Part shown: positions 23,801-38,113 of the stretch, one piece after another
How the letters are laid out: each line of letters opens with the position of its first letter
Numbering within the stretch: the first letter of the stretch is position 1
Origin: Symbiodinium natans
Lineage: Eukaryota > Sar > Dinophyceae > Suessiales > Symbiodiniaceae
Length of the DNA: 64,000 nt
Reading direction: 5' to 3'
Assembly (NCBI GenBank): GCA_905221605.1
Contig: CAJNDS010002124.1
Span: 1,323,421-1,387,420, forward strand
Position numbers and translations under genes: made by a program
Notes under the pieces: model-generated
The model's database searches: none
What the model was told of the DNA's origin: nothing
Seen by the model: only the letters and a program-made list of their open reading frames with translations

Positions 23801-26800
23801 CGAGTCTCCAAGGCGTCCCGAACCCGATATACTTGGGAACTCCCCTGAATTGAATTGACCAGTTGACTCCTGAACCCTAAACCCTTTACCCTAAATCCGA
23901 AGCCCTACCCCCCCCCCCCCCCCCCGCCACCCGGCCAAGGAATCGCCGATTCATAGACCCCTACTTGTCCCATAACAATAACTCTGATGCCTCAAAAGGT
24001 TTAGGGTTTAGAGTTTAGGGTTGAGGGCTAAGCCTCTCATGCCAACAACCCGGAAACCCCAATGGGCAGGAGACATCGGGGAGACCGTCTTCAGTACCTG
24101 CAACACACTTCTCGAGAAGCTTCCGGAGCCTCGGCCCTAAACCCCTTGCCTGCACCCTCAGCCCTAAAGCGTAAATCTAAATGCCTACACCCCGAACCCT
24201 AAACCTTGCGTACGCCATCGAACAGTTTCTTGAAGCTCTAAACTCTAAACCGGCTGGAAACCCCCCCAAACGCCCGGTGTTTAGGGTTTAGGGGTTTAAG
24301 GGCTTAGGAGGTTGCCCCGTGACCAACGCAAATACCCGCCCCTAATTCTAGACGCTAGAAAGCCCTGTACCCTTGAGTCCTAGATCGAACCAGGCCCTCA
24401 GGCTATCTAAATCCCTCGAGCTACAAACCCTTAATCCCTAAACCCAAAACCCCTAGACCCCGAATCAATCCCTGAAACCCTAAGCCCTGAACCCTAAACC
24501 CCTAATTCCCTAAACCCCTAAACCCCTAAACCCCTAAACCCCTAAACCCCTAAACCCTAAACTCTAAACCCTAAACCCTAAACCCTAAACTGGTGCAGGA
24601 GAACATCGACTGGGAGGAGGTTCGCGACCGCAACGAGGCCGACAACTCGCCACTGAAGGTTTGCCTGCTCCAGGACGCGCAGGGTCCTAAACCCTAAGCC
24701 CTCAAAACTGAAGCCCTAAACCCTAAACCCTAAACCCTAAGCCCTATACCCGAAAGCCTAGCCCTAAACCCTAAACCCAAGTGATAGGGTGGTTTAGGGC
24801 TTAGACCTGGAGGCGGTGGCAGAGGGTTTGAAGGGTTTTGGTCGTTGGTTTGGTTTATAAGCTATATTGGGTGAGGGTTTAGGGTTTAGGGTTTAGGGTT
24901 TAGGGTTTAAGCTATATTCCCTTTGTGGTGCTTTACTGTAACTTTAGATCCTTAGCTCTTTTGGGTGTATTGGGCTTTTTAATGAGGCAGCTAAAAGTGT
25001 GATTTTTTACTACCCTCCTAAGTGCAGCCAAGTTCCCCAGTTGCTTTTGGTAGTCCAGCAGGTATAAAAAACCTGTAAGTTTACTCCGTGAACCTTAAAC
25101 CCTAAACCCTCATCCTAAAACCAACAAGACAGGTTCTGGTCAGGGTACTGGACACCTAAGATTCTTGCTCTTGCGCGTGCAAAATGTTGGCAGATGTTCG
25201 AGGCGGGGGTGGGGGGGGGGGGTTGTGGTTTGGACTATCACAAGTCGTTCAGTCTTGAGACTTTCACCACACTAGATACGGGTTCAGAGTGTAGGGTTTA
25301 GGGCTTGAGGTACCCCAGGCTGCGCACTACCTCGTAGTTCACGACTAGCTGGGCCGCTGGGGCAATGTGGTTTGGGGTTTGGGGTTGGGGTTGAGGGGTT
25401 TACCCCCAAAAGCCAACCCTAAACCCTAAACTTACCCTAACCCTGAACCCTGAACCCTAAACCCAGGCGCATGAGGCATGTTTGTTCCACCTCCCCAATC
25501 TCATTTGTGAGAATTATCAGAGGCATTGAAGGGCCAAGCTAGCGCAATGGACCTTTTACACTCCTCAGAACAGGGCTTTCATGGATTAGCCCCAAACCCT
25601 CAACCCTAAGCCCTAAAGTCTAAACTCAACCCTAAACCCTAAACCCCAAGCCCTACACCCTAGACCCTAAACCTTAAACCCAAACCCTCAACCCTGAGCC
25701 TTTTTTTCTAAATGCAACCCTCAGGGTCCATGTACTTTATTATTACGTACTTGGGCCCTAAAGTCCCTAAATAGGAGGTGCTTTAAGGCCCAAGTATTCC
25801 CTATTTAGGTACATGGACCCTTAGGGCAAGTGTCTGAAGGAGAGCGAGCGGTATAACATCCTCCTGAGTGCGGTGCGCAGCTCCATCAAAGTGCTGCAGA
25901 AGGGTATCCAAGGCCAGGAGGAGGGTTTAGGGTTTAGGGTTTAGGGTTCAGGGTTTAGGGTTTAGGGTTTAGGGTTTCAGGGTTTCAGGGTTTAGGGGTT
26001 TAGGGGTTTAGGGTTTAGTTTTTCTTGAGCCGGGTCTCAGGATCTCAGGTTCTAGCTTGCCGCCCAGTCGTACACTTCCCTGTTTTGAGGGTTAGGAATC
26101 TCTTGCTTCTTCTAAACCGTTAAACCCCTTTTAAGAACAAAGGGACCGTAACTGCAAGTAAGCTCAACAGATGGTAAGCTCGTTCACTACCCCCAGCCCC
26201 TATACAATTATTGGGGCCCTAAACCCTAAAGTCAGGGTGCCGTGTAAAGGGCCAATACTCAAACGCCATTCGCTTTAGGACTTTCTCAGTGGGATCCCCT
26301 ATAGTCATGCGACGTTGATCGAAAAATCACGGATCCGCCTTGGGGTCTCTGTTTTCGTAGAACCTCTGTCGTTTAGGGCAACTCCCATATGCGGCCCACG
26401 GCAGCAGACACAAGGAGGGTGGGTTTAGGGTTTAGGGCTTAGAGTTTCGGGTTTAGGGTTTGGGGATTTCAGATTTTCCCAGAGGGCTTTCCTTCACCAC
26501 CTTAGTCAGGGTGTCGCTGTTGGTTCATCCCTATACCCGCCCCGACCCGCCACCACCTGTGTGCACCTAAGCCCCAATCCCAACACCCTAACCCCTCCCC
26601 CTGCCCCCACCCGCAGCTTCGGGTTTAGGATTCAGGGTTTAGGATTTAGGGTTTAACCAAAGGCTCCAATGTAGTTCCATTTTGGGTCAGGTATAGGGGA
26701 TTCTAGCATACTACCCCAAAAAGGTACTCCATAGGAGCCTTTGGGTAGGATCTAGGGTTTCGGGTTTAGGGTTTCGGATGTAGTTAGGGTGTATGGAAAT

Positions 26801-29800
26801 CGCTCAGCCCCAGAACTCCAAGGGCTGGTGGTCATCAGCAAGGAGCAGGAAGCTGTCATGAACTCGCGCCTTGGCTACGCAGGGTCTCTCTTGTTTTCTC
26901 AGGGCAGGTTCGTTATTTCAAGCATTGCTTGGGATGTTCGCCCTTGTACTGGCCGTCCTTGAGAGGGATTCTAGTAGGGGGTACTATAACCCTTTTTGAG
27001 GACTGTTAGTATAAGGGGAACCATCCCACAGCATTGTGGTCTAGAGTTGATGTCGGTTTGTAGGGCGGGCTGAGTTGTTGGTCCGCAGCCTGGTCAACCT
27101 AAACCCTAAGCCCTAAGCCCTAAACCCTAAGCCCTAAGCCCTAAGCCCTAGGCCCTAGGCCCTAGACCCTAGGCCCTAGGCCCTAGGCCCTAGGCCCGAG
27201 GCCCTAGGCGCAAGGCGCTAGGCGCTAGGCCCTAGGCCTAGGCCCTAGGGCCTAGGCCTAGGGCCTAGGGCCGGCCCTGCCCTTATCGGGCTTTAGGCGC
27301 TAGGCCCCAGGCCCCAGGCCCTAGAGCCCTGGTCTTCCCTGCTGCGCATGAGAGGTTTGCATCCGTCGGCTGGGAATTTAGGGCTGTGGAGAGTTGCCTA
27401 AACACTAAAGTCTAAAGCCATCAGCCCTAAACCCCAAAGCCCTAAAACCCTAGGGCTTGGGGTTGTCCCCTAAGCCTAACCCCTAAACCCCAGTTTTAGC
27501 CCGAAATCTGTACGAACCCTAAACCCTTACGAACCTTTTGGACGGTGTAGCTCTCTTTGCTAGCATTCCCGAACCCAAGCTGTCCTGGAGCTTGAAGATC
27601 CTAAAAACTCCGTAAGCCCTAGGCCCTAAACCACTAAAACAAATCCAAACCCTAAGCGCATCTGGTGCGGCCCGAGTGAAGCCCTGGCTCCCGAAAGCGT
27701 AAACCGCATGAATATCGACTCCCTGGTTTCATGTGTTGGTTGCGGGACTTTCGTGTGTTCAAGGGTTAGAGTTTAGGGTTTAGTGGAACTCCTGTACTCA
27801 TGGGTTAAGGTGTCTAGGATTTAACCCTGAACCCCTGAGCCCCTGAACCCCTGAGCCCATTAACCCGGGCTTCAAGTTTAGGGTTTAGGGTTGACCTGCG
27901 ACTCTAGTTACCTACACTTTAGTAGTAACTACTGGTACCCTTTATATAATTAGTAGGTGGAACCCTAGAAACTGCAGGTAAAGAGAGTGTCAGGTGGGTT
28001 TGGGGACGGGAATCCCGCAAACGCCAAGGCTCTATCAAGGCAGCGTCCCTCTGTCCTGGCTGTTTGCGTATCCCAGTGCCATGGCGGCGGACTTAACGGC
28101 GGACTTAAATCCCTAACCCAAAGGATCCATGTACCTATATAGTATATACTTGGGCCTTAAAGCTACTATATACCCCTTTAAGGCCCAAGTACATACTATA
28201 TAGGTACATGGATCCTTTGGGTAAGCCCCAAACCCTGAACCCTTAACCCCATCCTCGGGCTGAGGGAATCCGAACCTTCGCTCCTAAACCCCTGAGACTT
28301 TCAGGCCCAAGTCGGATACCTATAGACCCCAAAGGATCCATGTTACCTATATAGTATATACTCGGGGGCCTTAAAGGGGTTCCATAGTAGCTTTAAGGCC
28401 CAAGTATATACTATATAGGTAACATGGATCCGGAAGGAACCCTAACATCCGAATCCGCAGCCACCTGGAGCCCCATTTTGTTGAAATTTTTCTGAAGCCC
28501 TAAGCTCAGGTTTAGGGTTTAGGGTTTAGGGTTTACCTAGCGAACCCAAAACCCTAAAAAAAGTAGGGTTGAAATCAAGAACCCGTCTTTAGGGATGATG
28601 GACCAGCAAACCCCGGGTTCAGCTATCAAACCCCGTGTTTAGGCCAGTAAGCTATGGAGGGTAAGATGTTCAGTCCTATGAGGCCACACCTTCGAAGATT
28701 CTGAGGAACTCGCTGCTCAGGCATGGCTCCATTGGTGCAGTGGAGGCACAAACCATGAAGACATTGTAGCAAATAGAAAGTGAAGGATGCAGTTCGCCGA
28801 GCATGCATCGATCCAAACATCCCTATATACTGTAAGTAGAGTTCACAGGAGCATGTTCTGTTGCATCGTACAGCACGAAATGGCCAATCAGTTAGCTGAT
28901 GGCACCGGTCACTTTTTGCCGAGAGCTCAGACACTCGTAGGTTCGGCAGCTCGGAAGGAAGTGCCTCGCAAGGATGCCAGCAATGCTTGCTTGCATATTT
29001 GCAGGCATTTTAGTTCAGTCTCATCGGGGCTTGTAAAGTTTGGGCGCCATGGCGCCAAAGAATCGGAAGGGGAACACGGCTACGTGGAAGGGTGAAAGCC
29101 AGGAAGCGGGATGTGACATCAGGGGTATCAATGAGGCGTGGGATTGCGACGCAGAGCTTCGAGGGCGTCTGCGCAAAGGCGGACCTCTGATGCACGAGCA
29201 GTCAGGGCTGGTTTGCGACAACCATGTCTGCACACTGAATAAGTCGCTGTTGCTGCCATTGCTTTGCAAAATGGGTACCTGTGACAGAAAGCTGCCTTCG
29301 GTTGCAGACCTCCGAAGTGAAATGCACATCTTGTTCACTGAGAGCAAGCGTACGGGGCCGGATGTGCAACAGAGCATCACTGGTGACTCCGTGCATGTTC
29401 GCAAACTTCTTTCCCACGTCAAAGCTAAATGCCGACGCGAAGAAGTAAGCATCGAGCCATGACTTGGATCAGTTACATTTTTTTCGAAGCTCAGTTTGCT
29501 GGTTGCTTCCACTTTGTAATCCGTGTCGAGCACGCAAGTGTGTCAACCGTGCAAACTCAGGACCCGGATTTCCAAGAACTCTGTCTAGCTTTGGACCCGC
29601 TGCTTCAGGCCGGATCTTGATTGGATGAGGTCTTTTGTTTTGGGGAGCCCCTTGCAAATCACAGCCAACCCTACAAAAAACAAATCGACCTGCCCCTGTA
29701 TCGTATCTGTACCCATGTGTCATTCGTGCAGGAAGTGGTCAACGCAGTGAACGCCCGGGTCTTGCTGAAGTCTGGGAAAGAGGTGGGGGTTGAATGAGCC

Positions 29801-32800
29801 TGTGTAGAAATAGCCCGCAAAAGCATGAATCCTGTAAGCGCCCCGAGCACACAACCCGCCTGCGCGAGGCTTCCGACGAGGAGGACGACGCAGAGGATGA
29901 GTATGACGAGGAGTCGGAGAAAGAAGCGCCTCCCCCAACCAGCAACTCAGACACAAGCCTCCCTGCTGTTGCTGCTGCAGCTGAAGCCCCAGCCACGAGC
30001 CCTACCACTGCTGTTCCTGCAGCCCCAGCCACGAACCCTACCGCTGCTGCTACTGCAGCTGAAGCCCCAGCCACGACGAGCCCTACTGCTACTGCAGGAG
30101 GCCCAACCACGAGCCCCTCTGCTGCTGCTGCTACAGCTACCAGCCCCTCTGCTGTAGGAGCCCTTATCGCCACTAGCTCTGCTGATGCCACAGCAGCCCC
30201 AGCCAGGAGCCCCTCTACTGCTGAACTCTGTGCAGTTACCCCGGAAACTCTCGCTGTGCCCGCGACTCCTTCTGAGAAGTTCCAGGCACCCTCTGAAGCC
30301 CCAACAACGCCACCTCAGACCCCCTCTCTTGCGCGTGGAAGCTCTACATCTTCTTTGTCCGAGGAGGCTCTTACGGTGTTTACAAGTTGATACAGGGTGT
30401 TCTGCGTGAAGGGTATGTCTCAGCCCATTTTAGCCTAAAAGCAAAAGCCCCAAAACCCCAAACCAAACCAGCTCAGCCCTGTTGACAAGGCGCCTTCCTC
30501 TGCGGCTCCCAAGAAGCTGACCTTCACGCCATCACCCCATGAGTCTACCGGTGTCCGGGTTGAGTTTAGCAATTCATACTGCTTACGTAAAAGGTTTTTG
30601 ACTTTTGTGTTGACCTGGTTTGGTAGATATCACTCTGAAGGCTTCAAGTCAGGGAGGTAAAATGCGCAGCACCTAAGGTCGCAGGCGGCTTACTGACCAG
30701 GAGCGGGCCGAGATCAAAGCAAGGGTCGAGGCTTTGAGGAACCAGATCAAATCGACATTTGGCAGGATTTGGATGGGAGACCTGAGTTTCTTAGTTAAGT
30801 TCAGGATGTTGTTCAATTCTTGGGTTTGCAATTCCCAGGAAGAGTGCTCCGATGCCTGCGTCGGCCGTGCACGAGACCAGTGGCTCCGATGGCCAAGCTT
30901 CAGGACCCCCGTATGCTCAGCTAATTTGTTATACCTATGAAAGCGATAAGCCACACGAGCAAAGTATGGGAAACGGAGAGAGATGGAGCGAAAGAGAGAG
31001 GCAAGCCCCACACAGTCAGCAAAAATGAAACAATGGGAGACAAAGAGAGAGAGATATAAATAAAATCTACATATATTATATGTATATATGGAGATCGATA
31101 GAGCGAAACAGAAAAAGAAAGAGATGGAGGGACGGAGACAAAGATGCGGAAGACGAAAGAAGAAGAAAGGAAAGAGAGAGAGGGAGAGAGAGGGAGAGAG
31201 AGAGAGAGGGAAGGAGACAGAAAAAAAGAAGTAAGGAAAATAAGAGAAAGATCAAAGGGAGGGATGGAGGGAGGGAGGGAAAGTGAGAGGAAGGGAGGGA
31301 GGGAGAGAGAGAGAGAGAGAGCTGAAACGCAGGACCCTCCCCACCAGCATCCTTCAGCACAGCGGGGCTTTCGGATGATACACAGCCCTGGGACATCATG
31401 AGTGTTGAGGTGCCAAGTGAGTCGAGCGTCCTCCACATGCAGCCTGTCCCACCTGGGACAGAACCGGCAGCAGCCGCGCCCGAGCCAACAGCCGAGACAT
31501 CCGCCGATCCTGGCGAATTCACTGAAAGCAACGAAGAGGCCCAGACTTGCTGGAAGCTCCATATAAAGGATATCTTGCCTATTTAGTTCTTTCGGTTCCA
31601 CTATATTAGTCGGTTACTTTACTTGACTTCTTAGGTGGATGTGCCGGTGCTTTCTAGAAGGGACCAGTTTTGCTTGAAGAAGAACACGAAGGGCAAGAAG
31701 AAGCGGGGCCCCAAGGCCAACAGAGGCAAGGGTAAGGGTGCTACGGCAACACTCAAGAAGGCCAAGTCGATGTCACCATCCAAGCGCAAGCGCGTCATGA
31801 TGAAAGTGTGGCCCGTGGCCACTTTGAAGGTGAGGCCTTCGGCTACCGTGGATTCCTTGGACCATGGGCCAGGCGGCGAGTCAGAGGAGGAGCCTGCAAA
31901 GGGCAAGCGTGGCAAGACCGCTGCCGCAGCCAAGCCTTCAAAGGCCTTGCCTTCGCCCAAGGCGAAGGCGAAGGCAAAGGGGAAGGCGAAGGCAAAGAGC
32001 ATGCCGGCAAAGACAGCTGCCAAGCCCAAAGCCAAGTCGACTGCGAAAAAGGCTTCGCCAAAGAAGTCTGAGTCTCCTGAAGCCTCAAAGTCTGGTGACA
32101 AGCGCAAGGCCTACCCGAACCTCACACCGTCTGAGATTTTGCGGTGGTACTTTGAGGCAGGGAACGAGAAGGAGGTGGTGGCTGTCGTCGCAGACTTTGC
32201 CACCGGCTGGCAGGACGGCGAGTGCAATGCGAAGTTCAAGGCGGACTTGAAGGCATCGCTGCCTGAGCTTTGGCAGGTCGGTCTGACAATGTACTGGACA
32301 AGGGCAGGCGCAGGCACGCTGCACAAGGCTAGCGGCAAGGAGCTCGGGAACTTTGCCTCTGGGGGAGCACGGCGCGAGCTTAGTTGGGCAACCAAAATGT
32401 CTGCAGCGGCAAAGGTCGCTAGTATGTTTGGCTTCATGGTGGATTCCTTGGTCTACGAAGGCTACATGAGTGAGGACGACTTGCCAGGCTCTGATCTGAT
32501 TGAAGAAATGAAAAATATCTTTAAGAACATTTTGTGTGATGCGCTGTCTGAGATGGCCGTGTAGAAGAGGAAGCTTCGAGACATCTCTTTTCCGGGCTAG
32601 AAAGCCGCTCGGCTTTTGCGCGTTTAGATGATCGATGGGAATGCAAGTGCGTCTTGCACGTGGGAGATCGATCTGGTACATGCAAAGCTGTCGTGTGGCT
32701 CCCTCGGATTCACGATGTCAGTTTCTCTTAGGGGACTTAGTTCGCTGCCCGACCGTTCTAAAGCGATGCTTTAAATCGTACATGATCTTTGTTCCCCAGC

Positions 32801-35800
32801 CTACCTAAGTATTGTATGTGTAGCGACGCATGTAGAGACCCTCCCAGCAACAGTACTCATCACAAGTTCTGCAAAGGAGCGGGTTGTGCAGCAGAGCTTC
32901 AGAGTCCTTCAAAAGGTCAATCTTGCGCGGGCCCTGAGTACATCTTTTGTACTTAATTACCTGGTAGAAACTGTATCATCCTTACAAGACGCATTACCTT
33001 TGGGGGCTAGCCTTATCATCGCCGGGCCCTGTGCCCATACTCATTTTGTGCTCAGCGAGCCTCGTCGCTGTCTGAGATGTTCATCTGTGTGGATTGCTGC
33101 GGCGAAAAAGCCTTGGACGGGAGCGAAAGTATATTTGATGATTTGCTTCTGCACTTACAGACTGTGATTGTAGAAGCAGCAGCACCATTCGAGCCCAACA
33201 GGCCCACCCCGCACCCTGTACACTGTCTCATCTATGTGCGTGCCCAGGTCCAGACATCGATGCCTCTCCTCCCAGCCGGCACGCTGTGGAAGCTCCGCCT
33301 CGCACAGTCGAAGCAGCAGGGTACTGCCGGCTCGTTCTTTCGGCCTCGAAGCCCCCTAAACCCTTTCTAAACCCTATACAAACCTTTTTTTTCTTTACAT
33401 ATTCCTTTTTACACTATTCTAAACCCTGTACACAAACCCTATAACCGCTCGATCTTTTCAAGGTTGCGCTGAACGGGGAGGAATTGAGGGAGAGCAAAAC
33501 TTTTCATCAATCAAGCAGGGCGAACAAACAGTTCAGCGATACGCAGTCGCACACTACGTACAATGCATCTTGGGGCTGAAAGTCTCACGTTCGTCAAACC
33601 TGGTAAAACCGCGGCCTCTGCGTAGCCGCGCGATACGATGATGGATGTCGATCTCCTCTGTTGGCGGCTGAAGCAGCTCAAAGCTCCCAAGGACGACGGT
33701 GGTTCTAACGAAGCCCCCTTGCAGTCCCAGTGTCCCACGGAACATTTCTATCTGTAAATATTAGTGCGCCCGGTACCCAACCATCGCAGGACTTCATCCT
33801 GATAGTTTTGGTCTTGATCTGGTCTGTAGACACAGCAAAGCTGCAGCAGGCTGGGTGAGTGTATCCAGACTCGAGAGTCATGTTCGTGCAGGGTCTCTCG
33901 TTGTGAGGACTATGAGTTCATAGAGTTCTTTGCTGGACAGGGCAGGCTTTACCGTTGTATGAGGGCTGCTGGTGGGTACAAATCAATTCGCTTTGACATC
34001 ATGGATGCCGAGAAGGGTAATCGTTGTTCGAATTACATGGACATTACGTCTACCAGTGGCTTCGCGCACCTTGTGTTGCATTCCAGGCAGTAGTATATAG
34101 GGCTGTCGTTGCGTGAGGAACCCAATGTGTTTCTTTGAAGTCCAGATTTTGTAGACCGCAGAATTGAGTAGCAACTAAGTGTTGCCCTGCTCGCCATCTT
34201 AAAGCTGAACTGTGGGCGTGGCTACGTGCATTTCGGAATGAAATGCTCTTCCCTATCATCTATGAACAGAGCAACGAGTGGCCGCACGCCATGCTGCCCA
34301 ACTGGCAACGCAGCGTACCCGAGCGTTGCAAGTGCAAACGTTATCATCGAACGGACCGGCTTTCTACTGTCGCACACCGGGTTGATCTGAAACTTCTTGA
34401 AATGTTTTTCTTACCCACCCACACCCCTGAAGGACAATACTTTGCGCTCTGTTGGTCACAGCGATGGACTGCACGTGGACCCTCGAGCAGCCGGGGAACT
34501 CCACCCTGGAATTTTATCCTGCTTGGAGACATATGCTAATCAGCCTCTGGAGCGCTGGTGGACCTTACTCTGCCCCAAACTCAATCACAAGTCCCATCAG
34601 TATATCTTGGGTTCCCTTCTTATCAACCATGAAGCTGTCGACTCAGCTAAGGTGACGAAGGTCAGCTTTTGGATGGCCCACTTCATGTCCAGAACTCCTA
34701 AGCGTCACTACGTCTTTTCGAACTCCTCACGAGTCAGGGTTCTCAACCAAGGGAAACTTGCGCTGTCTAAGTACAAGTGCAGAGTTAAAACCACCCATCG
34801 TTACGTTGACGCCAACGGCAAACCATGTTGGACGGGCAATCGCAACCTGCGAAAAACGGAGCATCTCATCCCCAATAAGCAGAGATGTCTTTGTGTATTA
34901 AGCCCTAAGCAAGCTAGTAAAGAGTCCCCAAAAAACTTCCCCAAGTACAAATACATGCTGGAATCATGATCCTTTGCAGCCTTAAGTTCTGTCTTCGATC
35001 CTTGTTCCCTCAATCCCAAGTAGAAAGCTAGCTTCCTCGACCATCAAGGAAACCACAGACAACACCAAACATGCTATATAAATGCTGCCCAGCTTCCTGC
35101 TCATCCCAGGCAGTACCCAGTCGCCTTTGCCAAGTACATGGTGCACATCTGCGAAGTCCTCAAGAAGCGCCGGCGCGGCTGTCCCAAGGCAGGTTGTGAG
35201 GTCCCCTCGGGCCTTGAAACGGTTGCAAGTCTTTCCAGCCATGACAGTGAAGAGTTTGCTGCTGCTGCTTTACCAGAAGTGTACAACTATGTTAGAGGGG
35301 GCAGCAGCCTCCGTATCCCAGATGTTTGGCGGGGTCTTTTGCCGGATGGCTTCCTGTAGTGGCTCTCTGAATGGCATATAGGGTTGGGTTCCTAGACATA
35401 CCAGGACGTGACAATCGCACCATCTAAGTATTATATATACAGAGAGGCTGTTAATGTTTTGTTATTTTAACGTATTATTTTCTATTGCCATAATTTTGGT
35501 CCGGTTGCCCCGTCCTGGTAGTTTGGTTTGGGGGAAACTATGGAAGGCTTCTGTAGGGAACGGCGCGGGTTTGTGCGGGTTTGTGCGGGTTTTTATGGTT
35601 TTGCTTCAAGGTTTTAAGGTTTTTTTGTGGAAATTTCGGGTTGGGAAGCCGTCTGGGGCCTAGAAGCACGTGAAACCCCGGGTTTACCCATGACAAACCC
35701 GTGATTTCCCCACCAAAACCCCGGGTTTAGACACCGAAACCTCGGGTTTAGGCAAAACCCCGGGTTTAACCCCAGAACCCCTGAACCCGTGACAAACCCA

Positions 35801-38046
35801 TGGCAGACCCATGATTTACCCGTGACGCCGTCATGGGTAAACCCCGGGTTTAGGGTCGATTTCCTGAGACCAAAAATGCCCCGTCTTTGCTACCCCGCAC
35901 AAGGTTCGAATGGGCCTGGCTGCGGGAATTTGTTGAAATTCGGATGTCTGTGGGAAGTAGCCATAGCTCTGGATGCAGGGTCTGAGATGTCCTATTGGGC
36001 GTTGGAACAAAGTCGAACACTTGGACTTGCCCAATGTGTTCAAGCTGCCTCTCTGCATGGATCCCCAGGAAGCAACGCTCCCAGAAGCACAGGGGCTCTT
36101 CTCACCCGCCTTGTCTTGGCTTTCTGCAGAACAGTTCTCCGTACATGTGTAGTACTGGGGTTGCTATGGCCCTGCCTAGCAAAATTTCAAAGCTATGGAG
36201 CTGTGCAACCTTACACTTGGGTCTCGACAGTGTCCTGGAAAGATCAGCCACTATGGATGATGCGCAGGCTCTTCGCGAAATTGAGGAGAATTGGGGCGGG
36301 GGTTAGGTGTTTAGATGCTCTCGGCCTGAATTGAGCACGTTCTGCCAATAGAACCCCACGCGAAACCCCACAGCCCCAAAACCCCAACACCCTTCAAACC
36401 CCAAAAGCGGGATGTTCCCCCTTATGCTAACAGTCCTTACGTGGGTTACTAGTAATAATAATAATAGGGGTACTTTTATGCCTATAAAATATAAATAAAT
36501 ACATATATATATATATAAAGTCCCTAGTATAAAAGGGGAACATTCCAACCCCAAAGCCTTAAACCCTATAGAGCCTTAAAACCCTAAAACCTTAGAACTC
36601 CAAAACCCCAATTCAGACCAGCAAAACCCCAAAACCTTAAGACCCTAAAGCCCCTATAAACCTTAGTCGTTGCTCCGCTTTTGAGGAGCTGGAGAAACTT
36701 TTGCAGGATGACGAGGCCTGGGCCCCACTTTTCCCAACCTAATGTAGAAGCCTGGGGTGTAGACTCTGTGGCGTTGCGCTATTACTTTCAAGGCCGAAGC
36801 CATGATTCCTTCTGCTGAACTACTTTGTCTACGTGAAATGGAGACTGTTCCTGCTCTACCCTCAGGAACAATCTCCTGGTGCAAAATATCAGCTGCTCTC
36901 TCTCTGGCTGTGCTGTCCTTTGGGTTTCTGATTGAGGCTTCGTTCCAGGAACTACGTGAGGCTGGAATCGGTACAAAGGCTGCGAGCGAACCACCGGCCC
37001 CAATGCCGGAAGCTGTGTGTGAAACCGATGCCTACACACTGCTTGATGTTCCCTGGCCACAAAACACACATGTTGTCGCGAAACCGCGAAACCGCGAAAC
37101 TGCAACCCTGCAATATTCAGTCCCCGCTGCAGGCTGATTCCACCGATGAAGAGGAGCTGGACAAAGCTTCCTAAGTGCATTTACAGATTTCCAGCAAGAT
37201 GCAAGATTTTGGGAAGCTTGGTTGTCGTTGCTTATCTTAGGCTTCCGCTGCAGACATGTTGGCACTTCTGACTGGGGTTTTCGGAGTGGAAGAGCCAGAT
37301 GTTACTGCAGCCACCCCGCCACCACGAACACGCGAAGTCAAAGAAGAAACCGATGATAATGCCACTGAGAAGAAGCCGGCGACGAGACAAGCCCCTCAAC
37401 ATGAATCCCTTTGTGCTATGTGATGTATCGGTCGGTCAATTTTCGCGCACTTCGTGTGCTGTGTCTCATCATGCCTTCTGCGAGGATAAGTTGCTCCGTG
37501 CTGCGAAAGCACGCATTGATCGTATGGTCAAGCCACACGCAAAGCGGAGAAGCCTCGATGTGCCAGAGTGGATGAAGGAGGAATGGAAGAAGGGCGACAA
37601 GGGCGCGATTGCGAAAACATTGCGGGATGTAAACTTCGACCGTGTTTCTGGGCCGTGATAGCACCAACGCAACAGAGCAACCAGCTCAACACAAGCCCAA
37701 CCAACAACTTAGGAGAAGTTCCTTGTCAAGATGGAGGTCTCGGTGAAACTGAGCAACAAGCGTGAGATCATCATCGACGAGGGCTGGTACACCCACGAAG
37801 AAATGATGTCTGACTTGGGGTGGACCAAGTTACTTAGCGCACATATATAGCTTTGTCAGCGCAATACGCTACCTTAAGAGTGCGAAGCCCCACCCTGCCC
37901 AGCCCGTCTCCACCCCTGATAATTTCAGGACGCGAGCCGACAAAGCTGTTGCCCAATGCCGACTGCTGGGGCCCGACTACTGCAGGCAACCCCACAGCAC
38001 TTTGCTCTCTCTCCTCTCTCTGTCGCTCTCTCTCTCTCTCTCTCTT

Positions 38047-38113
<67 letters not shown>

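Noticed and set aside
30921..31601. 226-residue minus-strand frame
   Set aside because: Mostly the complement of the GA repeat and of island gene 1 exons; low complexity (SLSLSP).
32085..32681. 198-residue minus-strand frame
   Set aside because: Shadow of the last exon of island gene 1; no coding features of its own.
35789..36334. 181-residue frame [12 protein letters not shown]..
   Set aside because: The first part is the CCCCGGGTTTA motif cluster; a competing frame ending [15 protein letters not shown] in the same stretch looks more like real coding sequence of island gene 3.
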